Source: Bremia lactucae (lineage: Eukaryota > Oomycota > Peronosporomycetes > Peronosporales > Peronosporaceae). From it: a stretch of 64,000 nt of DNA. This document shows positions 53,156 to 64,000 of this stretch, one piece after another. Made by a program: the position numbers and the translations under genes. Location of the stretch: positions 1,337,519 to 1,401,518 of the forward strand of contig NC_090627.1 in the NCBI RefSeq assembly GCF_004359215.1, in the 5' to 3' direction. The notes under the pieces were generated by a model. It was not told where the DNA came from and made no database searches. It saw only the letters and a list, made by a program, of their open reading frames with translations. Within the stretch, counting starts at the first letter, position 1; each line of letters opens with the position of its first letter.

Positions 53156-53609
53156 TGTAACGGGGCACTACGGCTTGTACTGTTTCAGTACAAGTCCACT
53201 TCGCACTGCTTCAGTTGCGAGAGGTGTTACGTTAATGCACGTACACTAGTACGTGCAGAGGAAGACTTCGCTTTAAGGTAACTAGCTTAAAGAGGGTTAA
53301 ATGAAAATTGAATTAATATAATTAAGTGTCTCTTTTTATATCTTCGTAAATGCCAACTTAATTATAATCTAAAACTAAACATGTAACTGAATTCTTATCT
53401 CTATCTTATCTGTAACTCTCTCTGTGATTACTCCTACAGCTGATTAGTCTGCGGAAAAAATAGATATAATGGTCTATACCTATTTATGGATAAGAATTCT
53501 GAATATTACTACATAAAGTAATATCCTGCAAATATTATCTACCTTTTGGATAATGTATTAATTATAAACCGTTAAGTGTTAGTTTTATGTAACGATACAC
53601 TCTGTTACA
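53156..53609 (-). repeat. G3 copy 1, 5' LTR
   Basis: 454 bp, direct copy of 45817-46272 (roughly 90% identical by eye), ends TGTAACGGGG and TGTTACA. Confidence 0.9.
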
Positions 53610-53614
53610 TGCAC
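53610..53614 (+). other. Target site duplication of G3 copy 1 (right)
   Basis: TGCAC, matching 45812-45816. Together they define the element as 45817-53609. Confidence 0.85.
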
Positions 53615-54576
53615 CATGCCGACCGGTTGCACAGTGCGTCCTAAAGCCGACACCGTGCCAAAGCCCGCGCCCCGTAAACACGAATTACGACGTTTGCTTT
53701 ATAAATATACTGATATCTGCGCGATTGCAAGTTATGCCTTTAAAAAAGGCACTTAATGCGAGGTTCAGCCGGAAAGCTGCACTAACCCCCATGCAGATTT
53801 CAAAGCGGTCTGCAGTCCGACTTCAGCCAAAGCTCCAAGCCGAGCGCGATTGATATGAACGTGCTGGAAGAAGGTGAGGAAGCGGCCGACGACCGGCTGT
53901 AATAATTTTCAAGCAAATTGATAATTTTTAAAAAATGAAGCAATTAAATGGTTATTTTCTAGTCTGTCGCTCGCCGTAATGTAACAGCGAATTCGCAAAT
54001 CTACCAATATCCTTGCAATCAGGAGTAGCACACTATATTCCAGCGCCGCACCATACGCCACAAACGTCGTGCCTTCCCCGACGCGCATCTTCAGCTCGCC
54101 GCTTCGATAAAAAGTCTTTCAAAAGTCGTGCGCCATCGGCTCGAGCGTGACGGAGACGACGCATCGACTTGTCAAAGGATTAATAATGGTCTATCCACTA
54201 GAATTCCTCTTCTTTTTCTCTCATTCGGCCACATATCTCACTGTCTATTCATTTGTTCCTTTCAAGCTCTGTGGCTCCTCCACCGCTTGAAAATGCTTGG
54301 CTATAAACACAGTCGTCACTTGGTTGCAGTAAATCGAATTCTCGAGTCGTGCAACTAACGCGCTTTTTCTAAAGCGTCGGGCGTTCGGCACGCTCGTCGC
54401 GTTCACGTGACATGCACAGTTATGCGTCGCTTACAAAATACACGGCGCGCGCCGTGCCCAACTTTCTTACTACTGTTCGACCCCACAGCGTGTTGGAAGG
54501 TAAAGCAATGCACGTCCGCAAGAGCAAGTATAAGTAATAGATGGATACATTCATAATTAGCTTTAACCTGCTAACA
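53615..54576. other. Spacer, nothing recognised
   Basis: About 1 kb between G3 and a Copia fragment. It is locally G/C-richer (for example 53620-53700 and 54400-54500), unlike the repeats. A plus-strand frame (54128-54358) shows no domain. Confidence 0.45.
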
Positions 54577-55030
54577 CTATCTAAAGCGCATGCGTAGGAG
54601 AGAACTTCCTATTCTTGTCGCTCTTTCCCGGCTCATCTTATCGTTCGTCCTCGAATTGCTGCCCTTTTCTATCGCATTTTTATGGCTTGCCAATAGTGTC
54701 CTCGCCCGTACCTTCAATGTTAATCTATCACCTTGTTCAAAATTCCTTGGCGTGGAGAGGGCCTTCGTTAGCAAATCTGCAATCATTTCGTCAGACTTTT
54801 CAGAATATGGTTCAAATAGCATGGCGTTAGCGTAATGGCAGATAAATTTGTAGTGAATATCAACATGCTTGGCACTTGCCGTACTTTTTTCACTATGCAA
54901 TTGCTTTACCTCCGGTTGATTGTACATCTTAATTTGCATAGGCTCCGAATCTGCATGCCCAGTCTTGAAGTAGTTCTTTTAGCCCCAATAGCTAACGACC
55001 AGTCTGCTAAGCTGCAATAAATTTGACTTC
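54577..55030 (-). pseudogene. Copia C2 RNase H terminal fragment
   Basis: The minus strand encodes MQIKMYNQPEVKQLHSEKST, AKHVDIHYKFICHYA and DEMIADLLTKALST, matching the end of Copia C1 pol (DNQAAIRQL, AKHTDVRVKFVCDFA, EEMLADLLTKALDA). Upstream, at ~55020-54940, further RNase H residues (ADWSLAIGAKRTTSRLG) are readable. No RT, integrase or LTR accompanies it. It is from a different, older Copia family than C1. Confidence 0.75.
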
Positions 55031-55739
55031 CATCGTACTTAGAGATACACCAGTACGATCATAATATTACAGCACCGTTTCTATAAGCAATGAGTTACTA
55101 AACATCATTGCGTATTTATAAATTTAGTCAGGTGATTAAGAAAGTATATGTACAGAGGAACTTAATCAAATTAATATAGCTTAGTTGTTTACCATTATAA
55201 GCCTTTCCAAGCACCACCCTTCAGTTGCCAAGCCATACATCGCTTCAGTTGCTAAGCCACACATAGCAACTTTGATGCCTTCCTCTGCACTTCGTGTAAG
55301 TGTTAAGTATCTTCGGAGGCACCTATACCCTCACTGTTACTAGTATAAATTAGCTTGTTAGGAAGCAGTACCAGCTAAAGGTGCCCTATTACATCTGGTA
55401 GCTCTTCGTGGTCCATTTAGTGACTTCGTTCATACCATCCAACATGAAAATGCCCTATGAAAAACAAAAGAGCCTTTTTGACCCGTGATAGGTCAACCCA
55501 GTTGTGATACTTCAGATAGAAAGCGGCCGAAGGAATATTTTGGCCGAACGCGGGCCAGCCGTTTGAGCAATGTTGTTCTTTGTACAAAGAGCGATCACCA
55601 TGCGGCTATCACCGAGTTCAGTCAACATAAAATTAACGTGGCCCGGGAATGGTAACCTAGCCTCTCCAGCAAGGATCTCAAGAGGATGAGCTTTTTATGA
55701 AACAAGGCCATCAACAGTTGAGACCGTTGAAACAACAGT
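55031..55739. other. Spacer, nothing recognised
   Basis: Between the Copia fragment and the degenerate gag. Near 55230-55290 there is a short imperfect duplication (CACTTCAGTTGCCAAGCC / CGCTTCAGTTGCTAAGCC). No gene seen. Confidence 0.4.
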
Positions 55740-57100
55740 ATTGAGATGCTCCTGTACATTGACATCTCCAAGTTCAATACAGTTCTTCTTGGATGGTTCG
55801 TCGAACTTGACGATGCCATCGCAACTCGTCACATCGAGGAAGAAGCAACAGAAAGCAATTTGGCATGTTCAACTTGGCTTGACATGCCAAATATTGTGCC
55901 GTGGCGCATGCCTTGTGTCCCATTTGTGTTTTGGTCGTATGAAGTAATTAAGATTTGGCTCATCAAAACATTTGATTCAGTACGAGCCGAATTCAGGGCT
56001 TGCGCAGAGCTGCTAAACTTAATGCAAGGTAAGAGTGACATTCACGCTTACGCCAACCACACTCGATAACTAGTGATTTAATTCTTGGCAATCAATTGAT
56101 AAGCGAGACAATGTGGTCCCGTTAAGACCCACCTGTTCCGCCTCGATGTAGAGACGCTACACCAAGCTATCTCAAGCGAAATAAAGTGTCTTTGGCCTAA
56201 AGTGGCTTTCGATCATTCGATTTCTTATCTTCCATCGACACGACTAGGAAAAGGAGGTCCTAACCCAATGCACTTCCGATTTTGTTAAGAGCGAGAAATC
56301 TCGCTCTTCATAAAAACAAACGATTGCAAGAATTAAATCGCTGTTAAAAGACAAAGCACTACGCTTTTGAGTGCAATGCCCCGAAAGATGAAGCACTGAG
56401 CGAAATTACCAACCTTCCGCCAAAAAGAGCGGAGGATGCGGGTTAGACACTGTTGAAATCACAACGGCGAAGCGGACCGTAAAACCGGTCGGAGACGAAG
56501 CGCCTTACTGATTTAGCAACGTCAAGATAATTTGCAGACCTCTTGACAAAAGTTGCTCCTAGCACCAACAGTCACTATTTTTATGCTTCTGGTGACTAGA
56601 CTACCCTCACCACCATACAAATCGAAAGGACTAAGGATTTCTCACTTCGATCCCTTCTTTATTGTGGGGCGTCGGACGATATCTTTCCACGCCAATCGCT
56701 AAAAGATCGTATACTCTAGTTTACTGGGCGCGCTAAAACACAAGAACGACGCATTAAACGCCTGTCTGGAATAGACAGTGCGGAATCCTAGATCGACTTG
56801 AAAGTCGATCATAAATAATTTTGCTGGGGTTGCGCAACCTCAGCTCGAGGCAATTAACGAGAATATTCACTAATAAGTAAGGTAATAACTCCCAAAATAT
56901 ATCAGGGAAATAAGCGCATAGGAATCTTAGATAATTAGTTCCCTGAAGGGAACTAATACGTTAAAAACCTTGGCTAGACCGGACCAAGTATAACCGCTTA
57001 AAAACCTAATACGATAGCGCCTTCGAGAAAATCTTTGGAGAAAAATCAGGTGCCAAAGCTAGACCCGGGGATTGGAAAGGTACACGATCATTTGTGTCCC
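55740..57100 (+). pseudogene. Degenerate G3-like gag
   Basis: Frame 55746-56069 reads LGWFVELDDAIATRHIEEEA and FDSVRAEFRACAELLNLMQG, matching the G3 gag (RWFVELDDAIRARHI, PRAEFRARS) on the opposite strand at 52990. Around 56125-56145 the plus strand has PVKTHLFRLDVETLHQA like G3 (PVKTHLFRSELDTL). Sequence to 57100 is too decayed to read but keeps gag-length spacing. Confidence 0.7.
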
Positions 57101-59480
57101 TCTATGCGTTCCAGGACATATTAATGAGTCTAGGGTCGCCCGTGAATTAAAGCCAGGCTTGCCAGACGCGGAGCGATTGTGAAGGCATTCATAAGCCATA
57201 GTCAATTTTAATCGACTCTGATGCGTCTTGCGATAATACTCGACGTCATTTTCATGAAGGAAGTGAGCAATATGCTGCGGCTTTCATTTACTATTTGCTT
57301 AGAGAATGAAAATCGCGTAAACCTGAGTTAAGTTCTGCTGAACTTAAGTGGAAATATTTTGGATTTGAACAGCATTGTACGATACCTTGTCCATGATTTA
57401 GATTAGAGGTATGATTTTCCTACTTATTATGGATAGGCTTATACGCTGTGAGCCACATATTTTTTTGGAGGTCTAAGACCTTAGCGCATTGCAGAAACAA
57501 CATCAATCAAACAACATCAATAGAACGCCAATACAAGCGGCGGCTTTTACTTTTGAATTTAGTGGATTTGTATTAAGAGGTTCGGGTATAGCTTGGATTA
57601 ATGTAAAGCGCAACCTAACAAGATTTATGAGCAATTTGACAGTAAAACACCATTTAGTACAAGTAATGAATAATGTCTCATATTAGAATGTTCTAGCTAC
57701 GCTTTTGCGAGTCATGAAGCCACCGTTGGTAAGCAACAAAACCGCTATTGGCACGAGACACTTACAGGAGTTTATATAGTGTATGAGTCAATTAACTCTA
57801 ATATAGTCTCGGGCGCGGCGCGTTATTTTTTCCATAAAATGGCACATTATCTGTTAGGCGACACTTGATGCTGAAAGCATTCTGGGTCTAGGGCCGAGTC
57901 ATCAAGAGTGTGATCCCTCTGATGTAAAAATTCATTGTCGGATGTCGATCTAGACGTAGGAACAGTTTTTTTAACCAAAATTTTCTCCTCGTCAATGGAA
58001 TAACTGATAATGGTTAAAGTGACTTTAGCCTTGAGTCTATTCCATCGTAGCAGTTTTTTAAAAGCTAAACGAAATATCTTCTCATGATCTCGCTAAAGCC
58101 TCGAAGGCTACAACTTATCTGATATCGTTGTCTTTCGACCTGATACTGAATTAAGCTGATCAATACTTTATCTGGATGAGGTCAACCTTAGGGACAGAAA
58201 TCGCCACAAAGTGCGCGTAGTAGAATATCGATACTTTAAGATCCTTCGGATCCACATAGCTTATTTCAGGAATTGAAGACGTGCTGCGTCATGTTCTTTC
58301 ATCTGTTTCTACATCCCGATAAAGGTGTCCGTCATAAATTAACGTAGCTCCTGGAACAAAATGGTGCACCGCATGGCAGCAGCCTTCCCCAAACGAACAT
58401 TGTGACGTCATTGACGATTTTCCGTACTTAACACGCGGCTGGAAAAATGGGCGTGAGAACAACGCTCTCATTCGACACCGACAACTTGGATAAAGACTTC
58501 TAACGGTAAGTTGCTCATGTACATGCTTACAATAAGCTTGATGCTGCTTCAATACCAGCACAAATATCAATTTGTGAAATAATGTTTTTCAAATAATATA
58601 GTCGGATGTACAGTGCACAATGCACTCGACTTAGTTGATCGCAATTTTTCAATTGATCAGGCGAGCTAGTGATATCCCGCTTACAGCGGAAGCACCCAAG
58701 CGGTATGCTTTTGAAGTGATTATTGATACCCCGGGGTCTTTTCGATGCTCTGGCTACTTTCAATCGTGTGGTGATGCAACCATTTGCACTCACTTTGGTA
58801 ATACTCAGACATATGTTGATGACCTATTTGTTCATAGTCGTGCGGAGTAAGGTCGGTCGGATGCTACTAATGTCCAAAGACCATTTTTGAGCGGTGCGTC
58901 GAGTGCATACGCATGTATAAGCTGTATGCCAACACATCGAACTGAATTTTTTGTTGCGAAAAACGATTCCCGTCTAGGATGCTTCATTTGGAATCGAGGC
59001 CTTGAACAGGATCCTGCTTTCGTAAACGCCATAGTATACTTGGCAACTTTCCAAGAACCAAAATAGCTTACGTAAGTACCTTGACTTTTCCAACTACTTG
59101 CATGAGTTCAGCGAAATTTACGCTATATTAGTTTGGTCATTATTTAATATCCCAAAAAGGGTGCAACTTGCATGAAAAACGACGCTTTTAAGCAGTAAAG
59201 AAGGGTTTACATGCCATAATTTGGCTCTGCCCGATCCTAAACAGCCTTGCAATGTCGTATGCGACGCAACTGGCGTTTACATCAGCAGTGCACTGTTACA
59301 AATAGATATTGTGGGACGCGAACGTGCCATGCATTCTAATGCTGCTTAAAGCTACAGATTAGACTGCATAGCTCATGTCAAAGGGCTCCTTGCTATAAAG
59401 TATCCTCTTGCCAGATCTAGCGTCCATATGTTTTGCTTTTAACCTATTTTTTCGACAATGCCACGATTGTACGTCGAGAG
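57101..59480 (+). pseudogene. Degenerate G2-like protease, RT and RNase H
   Basis: From ~57150 the DNA parallels the G2 protease (AGCCATAGTCAATTTTAAT and GCGTCTTGC match 18225-18260). At 58290-59050 RT text is present on the plus strand, e.g. RASDIPLTAEAPKRYAFEV and TYVDDLFVHSRAE (YVDD). RNase H follows at ~59220-59420 in scraps (LPDPKQPCNVVCDATGVYIS). It is far more decayed than the other G2 copies. Sequence 57480-58000 includes unassigned insert-like DNA. Confidence 0.65.
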
Positions 59481-59587
59481 GGCGTAAGAATGCTTGTTTA
59501 CTTATTTCCTGCCCTCCATACTTATCCCAGGCGAAAGGCCCGATCTTGCAGTACACGTTTATGAAAACATGATGCCCGTGCGTGTTC

Positions 59588-59733
59588 TGTAACGGAGCAC
59601 TGCCGACTGTTACTTCTTCAGTACAAGTCCACTTCACACTGCTTCGGTGCGGGTGGTGCCACACGTCACTTCACGTACACTAGTACGTACTCTCTTTTAA
59701 ACACTTGTTTTAAAGGCTTAAATATTATACATG
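59588..59733 (-). repeat. G3 LTR fragment
   Basis: Starts TGTAACGGAGCACTGCC and follows the G3 LTR for ~146 bp before being cut by the start of the full LTR at 59734. Confidence 0.75.
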
Positions 59734-60172
59734 TGTAACAGGGCACTTCTAACTTGTACTGCTTCAGTACAAGTTCAATTTGCACTGCCTCAGTGCAAGT
59801 GGTGCCTCAAACCACTTCACTACATTAGTTCGCGCATAGGAAGACTCTCTTCAAAACACTTGCTTTAAAAAGAGGGTTAATTAAAAACTGTATTAATAGA
59901 ATTAAGTTCTTCTTGTCTATCTACTTAGTACTAACTTAATCAGAAACTAATACAAAACATGCAATAAAGTCTTATCTGTCTTACTCTTTGTGCGCGTCCA
60001 GCGCCGACTGAACCGCGCAGAAAGTAGATATAATGGTCTATATCTATTAATCGATAAGCTTTTAGAATATTGCCATGTAAAGTAATATTCTCCAAATATT
60101 ATCTATTCTTTCGATAATATATTAATTAACAATCCTTAAATGTTAATTCATGTAACGATACACCCTGTTACA
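59734..60172 (-). repeat. G3 copy 2, 3' LTR
   Basis: 439 bp, ends TGTAACAGGG and CTGTTACA, matching the LTRs of copy 1. The minus-strand polypurine tract GAAGGGAGGGTGA (60173-60186) adjoins it. The 5' LTR is beyond the right edge of the window. Confidence 0.88.
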
Positions 60173-60303
60173 TCACCCTCCCTTCAACGACAATCACTCT
60201 GATCGTCATTGGGTAGAGCGGTCACTATAAGACCACGTAATTGAAAACGATGTGGATTGGTCAGAACCATCATTTTCTAATCGATCGCATGGTTAACATG
60301 TCC

Positions 60304-61721
60304 ATGCGGTATGCGAATAGTGCGGCGCCTTTGGCTGCGGTTCATGCAGCCGCGGGGACGCATTATTGTCTCTTGCGGCAGACATTCCGTCTGCGGTAGT
60401 GTCATCTTCTCACGCAACTCTAAATGTTGCGGGTGCACGTGTTGATACACCGCGTGAATGCGATCCGTCTTTGGAGGTTGACTACGAATGCGAGTCGGAC
60501 GAAATGGCGGACTCGGGGAGAACAGAACAGTCGCCTGATCGTCGTCAGGCGGCTGACTATGAGCCTTTGAATGAGGGGGCTCTTTCATGTAGACGTGCTG
60601 GAAGCATTCGCTACAGCATGTTCGGTCTTCTGGTACCCTGCTTGATTGGGTACCACTCAGGGAGTCGTAGACACTATAATGTCTCGTCTTGCCCCTAAGA
60701 AGCCGTGGCTTTTACCCGAACGGCTAATCAATAGCTTGTCTGGAGAAACTACTTCTCACAATAAATATCCCTTATTTATTGCGACAAAGCTACATGGCCT
60801 TGATTTCAGCGCGAAAAATCTTCGCGCTGAGGAATTTTTTATCTCGTGCTTTTTTAAGCATCGATGGTATAGTGGCAACAATAAGCGAGATAGTCTCACT
60901 TATGCAAGCCTGGACCGCGTTCATTCGCAATGTCAAAGACATTGAACGCGAAGCCTGGCTTCAAAGACTTATCGCGATTCGCGTTAAGTTTGAGAAACGA
61001 ACTTTAACCGGTGCAAGGTAAAAATTGATCGGTTGTCACGTAAGGCAGGACTTCCTTACCTCACATGGGGTGATCCTTGTTGTTGTGTAGACAACACGAA
61101 GCGAGCAACGGGGATATCTATTACCTTTAATCGTCCTGGTGAAAGGCTCGCATCTCTATCGAGACGCCGATGCGATTGACGTTTTGCAATCGATATACAG
61201 GCGCCAGGGGCGCGTGTTTTCGGATGGACCTTCTGGAATCGAGGCTTCTAGCTGTCATGTGAAGATGGATAACCGCGCCAGCGAGCAAGATAACTCGTTC
61301 GCTGCCCTTCACATCACCGTGGTTTTGAATACGTTCCACCAGGAAATGTTGACTGCCGTGAGAATCCACTAAATGTTGTGGCGGAGGAGGAAAAATTAGA
61401 TCCGAGCCATGTGTCGAATCGAGAGTCGAAGATCGACAAGCTCGATCGCTTCCTCCATGATTTGGAGAGGGACGTGAACATGAGCGCGGTAAGCGTCGCT
61501 CGTCTGAGCAGACAGTGCAGGCTAATCATATCGAACGGTTGGAAGACCGTATAAAGAGTGCGCACTCCATGTTGGATTACGAACGGAAATATCGCGCTCT
61601 TCGTGATGAGCTGTCTTCCGCTCATCGCGGCTTCGAGGATCTTCGTACCCGGCATGAGGATTTCCAGATTCAATATGAGAATCTGGTTAGTGACCACAAG
61701 AATGTTTTAAGGATTCTTTAA
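60304..61721 (+). pseudogene. Antisense coiled-coil ORF of G3 copy 2 (opposite to pol)
   Basis: Counterpart of 46407-48006. Start at ATG 60304 (MRYANSAAPLAAVHAAAG) or 60298; 60366-60698 after a shift carries LNVAGARVDTPRECDPSLEV and YECESDEMADSGRTEQSPDR; 60646-60945 gives MSRLAPKKPWLLPERLINSL, NKYPLFIATKLHGLDFSAKN and RDSLTYASLDRVHSQCQRH; 60,950-61,500 continues in pieces (IDVLQSIYRRQGRVFSDGPS, HDLERDVNMSA-like text); 61515-61721 ends with HIERLEDRIKSAHSMLDYER, KYRALRDELSSAHRGFEDLR and FQIQYENLVSDHKNVLRIL. The last part is a clear coiled-coil. Breaks are at places different from copy 1: in the 60646-60945 segment this copy is open where copy 1 is shifted and stopped. Confidence 0.65.
61127..61369 (-). 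pseudogene. G3 copy 2 chromodomain (frameshifted)
   Basis: Begins GSQHFLVERIQNHGDVKG, the first chromodomain strand, then loses frame; the YLVRWRG part seen in copy 1 is only present in another frame (LAGAVIHLHMTARSLDS). Confidence 0.7.
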
Positions 61722-63129
61722 AAGGGTGGTCAGATCCGTTCTCGGAAGAGACCGCGTACTGATAGTCCGAGCAGAGCCAACCAACGTAATACTTAGGATG
61801 CGTTCCCATCCTACGTCGCAATTCTTTTGTGTACGCATTGCCTCTGCGATGCAGTACACGGAAAGGCCCAATGAACTTGGGTAGTAGTTTACTGCTTCCC
61901 ACATTCGTGACTACACGCTTAGGTAATTTTACCGTGGATTGAGGTACTAGGTTATTTATTTTAAATGAAACAACGTTTGCTCTTCATGTTTGTCTGCGTT
62001 CGCTTCAACGGTCCGCTGCGTTAGCAATGGAATCCTGTACGAAACCGATTACTGATTCTCGATCCAGCAGAAATTCCTCTACTGACTCGTTTGTTTTGTC
62101 TTTTTCAGTGCGCTTTGTGCGCACTGCCATGAGACTTTTCTCATCTTCGATGTCGATTGCTTCGACATCGACATCATTCGGGTCGTTGGTAACTTGGACA
62201 CGTGATGAGCATGAGCCAGAAATGGTTTTGCTCGCGCGAGTCCACTCCCCCCCTTTAACAACAGGATCCCTCTAATTGGGTGGGAATGCGAGGTTGGCGT
62301 AATTCATTCACGAAAAACGGTGTGTGCGTTGTTGACGCAGGCACCGAATTATTGATGGCGAATTCGACCATCGGTATATTTCGCTTTAATTTGAATACGA
62401 TTGGACTTAACCTCGAAAAATCTCTTCGACGACGCGTAAATTTACGCGTTCCGTCTGACCATCTGTCTCTTGATGAACAGAAGTTGACATGGTCAGCCGT
62501 GTTTCGAGAGATCGGAACACGGATTGCCAAAACTCCGCCGTAAGCCGTGGATCTCTATTCGAAAACAGTTCACGCGGTAACCGTGGAGTTTGAATGCCGT
62601 GTCGATAAAGAAACGGGTACAGCCCGAAGCCGTGATCGACTCTGGTACTGCAGCAAGAAATACCATATTGCTGAATCTGTCTACAAAAACAAGTATTTAT
62701 TGTTTTTGTGATCGTCTTCGGGAAATCCGAAGACGAAGTCCATTGATACGGATTGCCAACACCCTGCCGGAAGTGGGAGAGGTTGGAGAGGTGCACGGGA
62801 TGAAGGGCTAGGCTTCACCTGTTGACATACCTTGCAAGCACGAATGTACTTGCGCACGAACTGATACTGGCGGGGTCAGTAAAAGTCGCGACTTACTGTG
62901 AGGTAAGTCTTCTCACGTCCACGTTGTCCACTTGTTAGAGCGTCGTGACGCTCATACATAATGCGCAAGCGCAAATCATTGTGAGTTGGGACGACGACAC
63001 GTGGAGTGTCGCCGGCAACGGCTGTGTAATACAATAAGCCGTTGCGTGTAGTGTATCGATTGGATGAAAATCGATATAAAGCCGGTAAACCTTTATAGTT
63101 TTATTGTATGGATTCATTAGATGATCCAT
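61687..63129 (-). pseudogene. G3 copy 2 integrase
   Basis: All parts are on the minus strand, in normal order. Zinc-binding region 63129-62935 (LTMICACALCMSV is shadow text; the His part CHDA lies in a shifted frame). Core: SMDFVFGFPEDDH near 62745, FVDRF and FLAAVPESI near 62680, FSNRDPRLTAEFWQSVFRSL (second Asp) and DGQTERVNLRVVEEIFRG (Glu) in 62796-62407, FAINNSVPASTTHTPFFVNE in 62530-62255. C-terminal part 61902-61687: SSKLLPKFIGPFRVLHRRGN, THPKYYVGWL. Several frameshifts. It provides the reference for the inverted core in copy 1. Confidence 0.82.
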
Positions 63130-63223
63130 TAAACAGAGAAGGTCCTTATCTTCTTTGTAGGCTTTCTTTATGTCATCAACTAATGTGATGACGGAACACT
63201 CGTAGTGAGTGTTGAAACAGTAA

Positions 63224-63297
63224 GATCACTTTCACTGTTGGGGTCCACTGCTGACTCGAAATCGGGTCGGCAGTGGACCCCAACAGTGAAAGTGATC
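63224..63297. repeat. 28-bp perfect inverted repeat in RNase H
   Basis: Arms 63224-63251 and 63270-63297 are exact reverse complements with an 18-base loop. In G3 copy 1 the left arm and loop are present (49494-49540) but the right arm is replaced by normal RNase H codons (ADALSSRPDF). Confidence 0.95.
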
Positions 63298-63672
63298 AGC
63301 GGCGACATTAAGTCGTCCTGGTTTATATTCGACGGAGAAGTTATACTCCGCGAAGAAGGATAGCCACCTCGCCATTCTTTGCGAGAGGTGTGGGCTATTG
63401 ACGGCCGTGCGTAATGACGCATGGTCCGTATATACGATAAACGGTCTATCTCCTAGGAGATAGACCCTAAATTTAGCCAATGCATGTTTAATGGCAAGGA
63501 GTTCCTTGTCATGCACTGGGTAATTGCGTTCAGCTGGTTGCAGCTGACGCGATTGGTAACAGACGACGAGCTCCGCGCCGTCTGTATCGTATTGCATTAA
63601 CGCGCAGTCGATTGCTAAATCGCTGGCATCACAGACCGCATGGAATGGCCTGTCATGATCTGCAATCGCCAC
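63232..63672 (-). pseudogene. G3 copy 2 RNase H
   Basis: Open frame with AVCDASDLAIDCALMQYDTD, YPVHDKELLAIKHALAKFRV, FIVYTDHASLRTAVNSPHLS and the end FSVEYKPGRLNVAAD, after which the snap-back duplication replaces the usual ALSRRPDFE. Otherwise well conserved. Confidence 0.88.
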
Positions 63673-63724
63673 GATGGGCGATTGGATTAAGCTTTGCTTG
63701 ATACCTTTAAACGAACGCTGACAA

Positions 63725-64000
63725 TCAGCGTTCAGCGTTCCATGACCATTTCTCGTCTTTTTTCAAGAGACGAGATAGATGAACTGTCATCTCTGCATAA
63801 TTGCGAGAGTACTTGTGCGAGTAGGCCGCAAAACCAAGGAACTTTCTAAGTCCCTTGACATCGACTGGTACTAACCAGTCGATGATAACCTTGATCTTCT
63901 CGGGATCAGGGCGCACGCCGTGTTTACCGACGATGCACCCAAGAAAAGGAATTTCGCTTGCAGGAAATATACACTTCTTGAGATTTGCATACAACTTATG
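63725..64000 (-). pseudogene. G3 copy 2 reverse transcriptase, thumb (cut by window edge)
   Basis: Frame from the edge: MYANLKKCIFPASEIPFLGC, DWLVPVDVKGLRKFLGFAAY, SHKYSRNYAEMTVHLSRLLK. It matches copy 1 at 50270-49996. The palm with the active site lies beyond 64000. A short stretch 63673-63724 joins it to RNase H with a shift. Confidence 0.85.

Overview
The window is nuclear DNA of a eukaryote with intronless-looking genes set in a sea of decayed LTR retrotransposons. It carries mitochondrial-type proteins (a DUF4460/TCAIM-like protein, a putative mS23 ribosomal protein), a TMEM41-type ER membrane protein, and several chromodomain Ty3/Gypsy families plus Ty1/Copia. This fits a filamentous oomycete (Peronosporales type), but that assignment is inference; no rRNA or marker gene is present. 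There is one assembly gap (33117-33790, all N). I label the repeat families G1 to G5 (Gypsy-type) and C1/C2 (Copia) for this report only.

Layout. 1-3420: fragments of G1, G3 and G2, mostly on the minus strand. 3788-8241: a host gene island of three minus-strand genes (two tandem paralogues with a shared N-terminus and C-terminal domain, then TMEM41-like). 8219-15056: a G4 Gypsy element with 250-bp LTRs, flanked on both sides by a ~470-bp direct repeat that includes the 5' end of the TMEM41-like gene. 15238-16553: a plus-strand block that is the inverted copy of 48-825, with a solo G1 LTR absent from the other copy. 16554-25904: two G2 chromodomain Gypsy copies facing each other, forming ~3.6-kb inverted arms. 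26621-29491: a pair of diverged LTRs (G5) around an interior without recognisable pol. 30762-31250: mS23-like gene. 31938-33116: a 646-bp-period tandem repeat of G1 LTR plus flank that runs into the gap. 33791-44070: a G1 element on the plus strand, split inside its reverse transcriptase by a young, nearly intact Copia element (34791-39836, TSD GGGAC). 45817-53609: a complete-length G3 element on the minus strand with TSD TGCAC. 54577-59480: Copia and Gypsy debris. 59734-64000: a second G3 element on the minus strand, cut by the window edge.

The most interesting signal is in the chromodomain Gypsy elements. In G1, G2 and both G3 copies, the region between the integrase and the 3' LTR carries a long reading frame on the strand opposite to pol. 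It ends in a charged, heptad-like coiled-coil and runs antisense across the chromodomain and the end of the integrase. The frame is broken by a few stops and frameshifts in each copy, but the two G3 copies keep the same protein sequence through those breaks. I know of antisense ORFs in some plant Gypsy lineages; I do not know of one overlapping a chromodomain, and could not search.

All retroelement coding regions here except the Copia pol are clearly broken. The host genes appear intact. Junctions give some history: the G2 insertion next to 16554 is shared by both inverted blocks and so predates their duplication, while the solo G1 LTR at 15805 postdates it.
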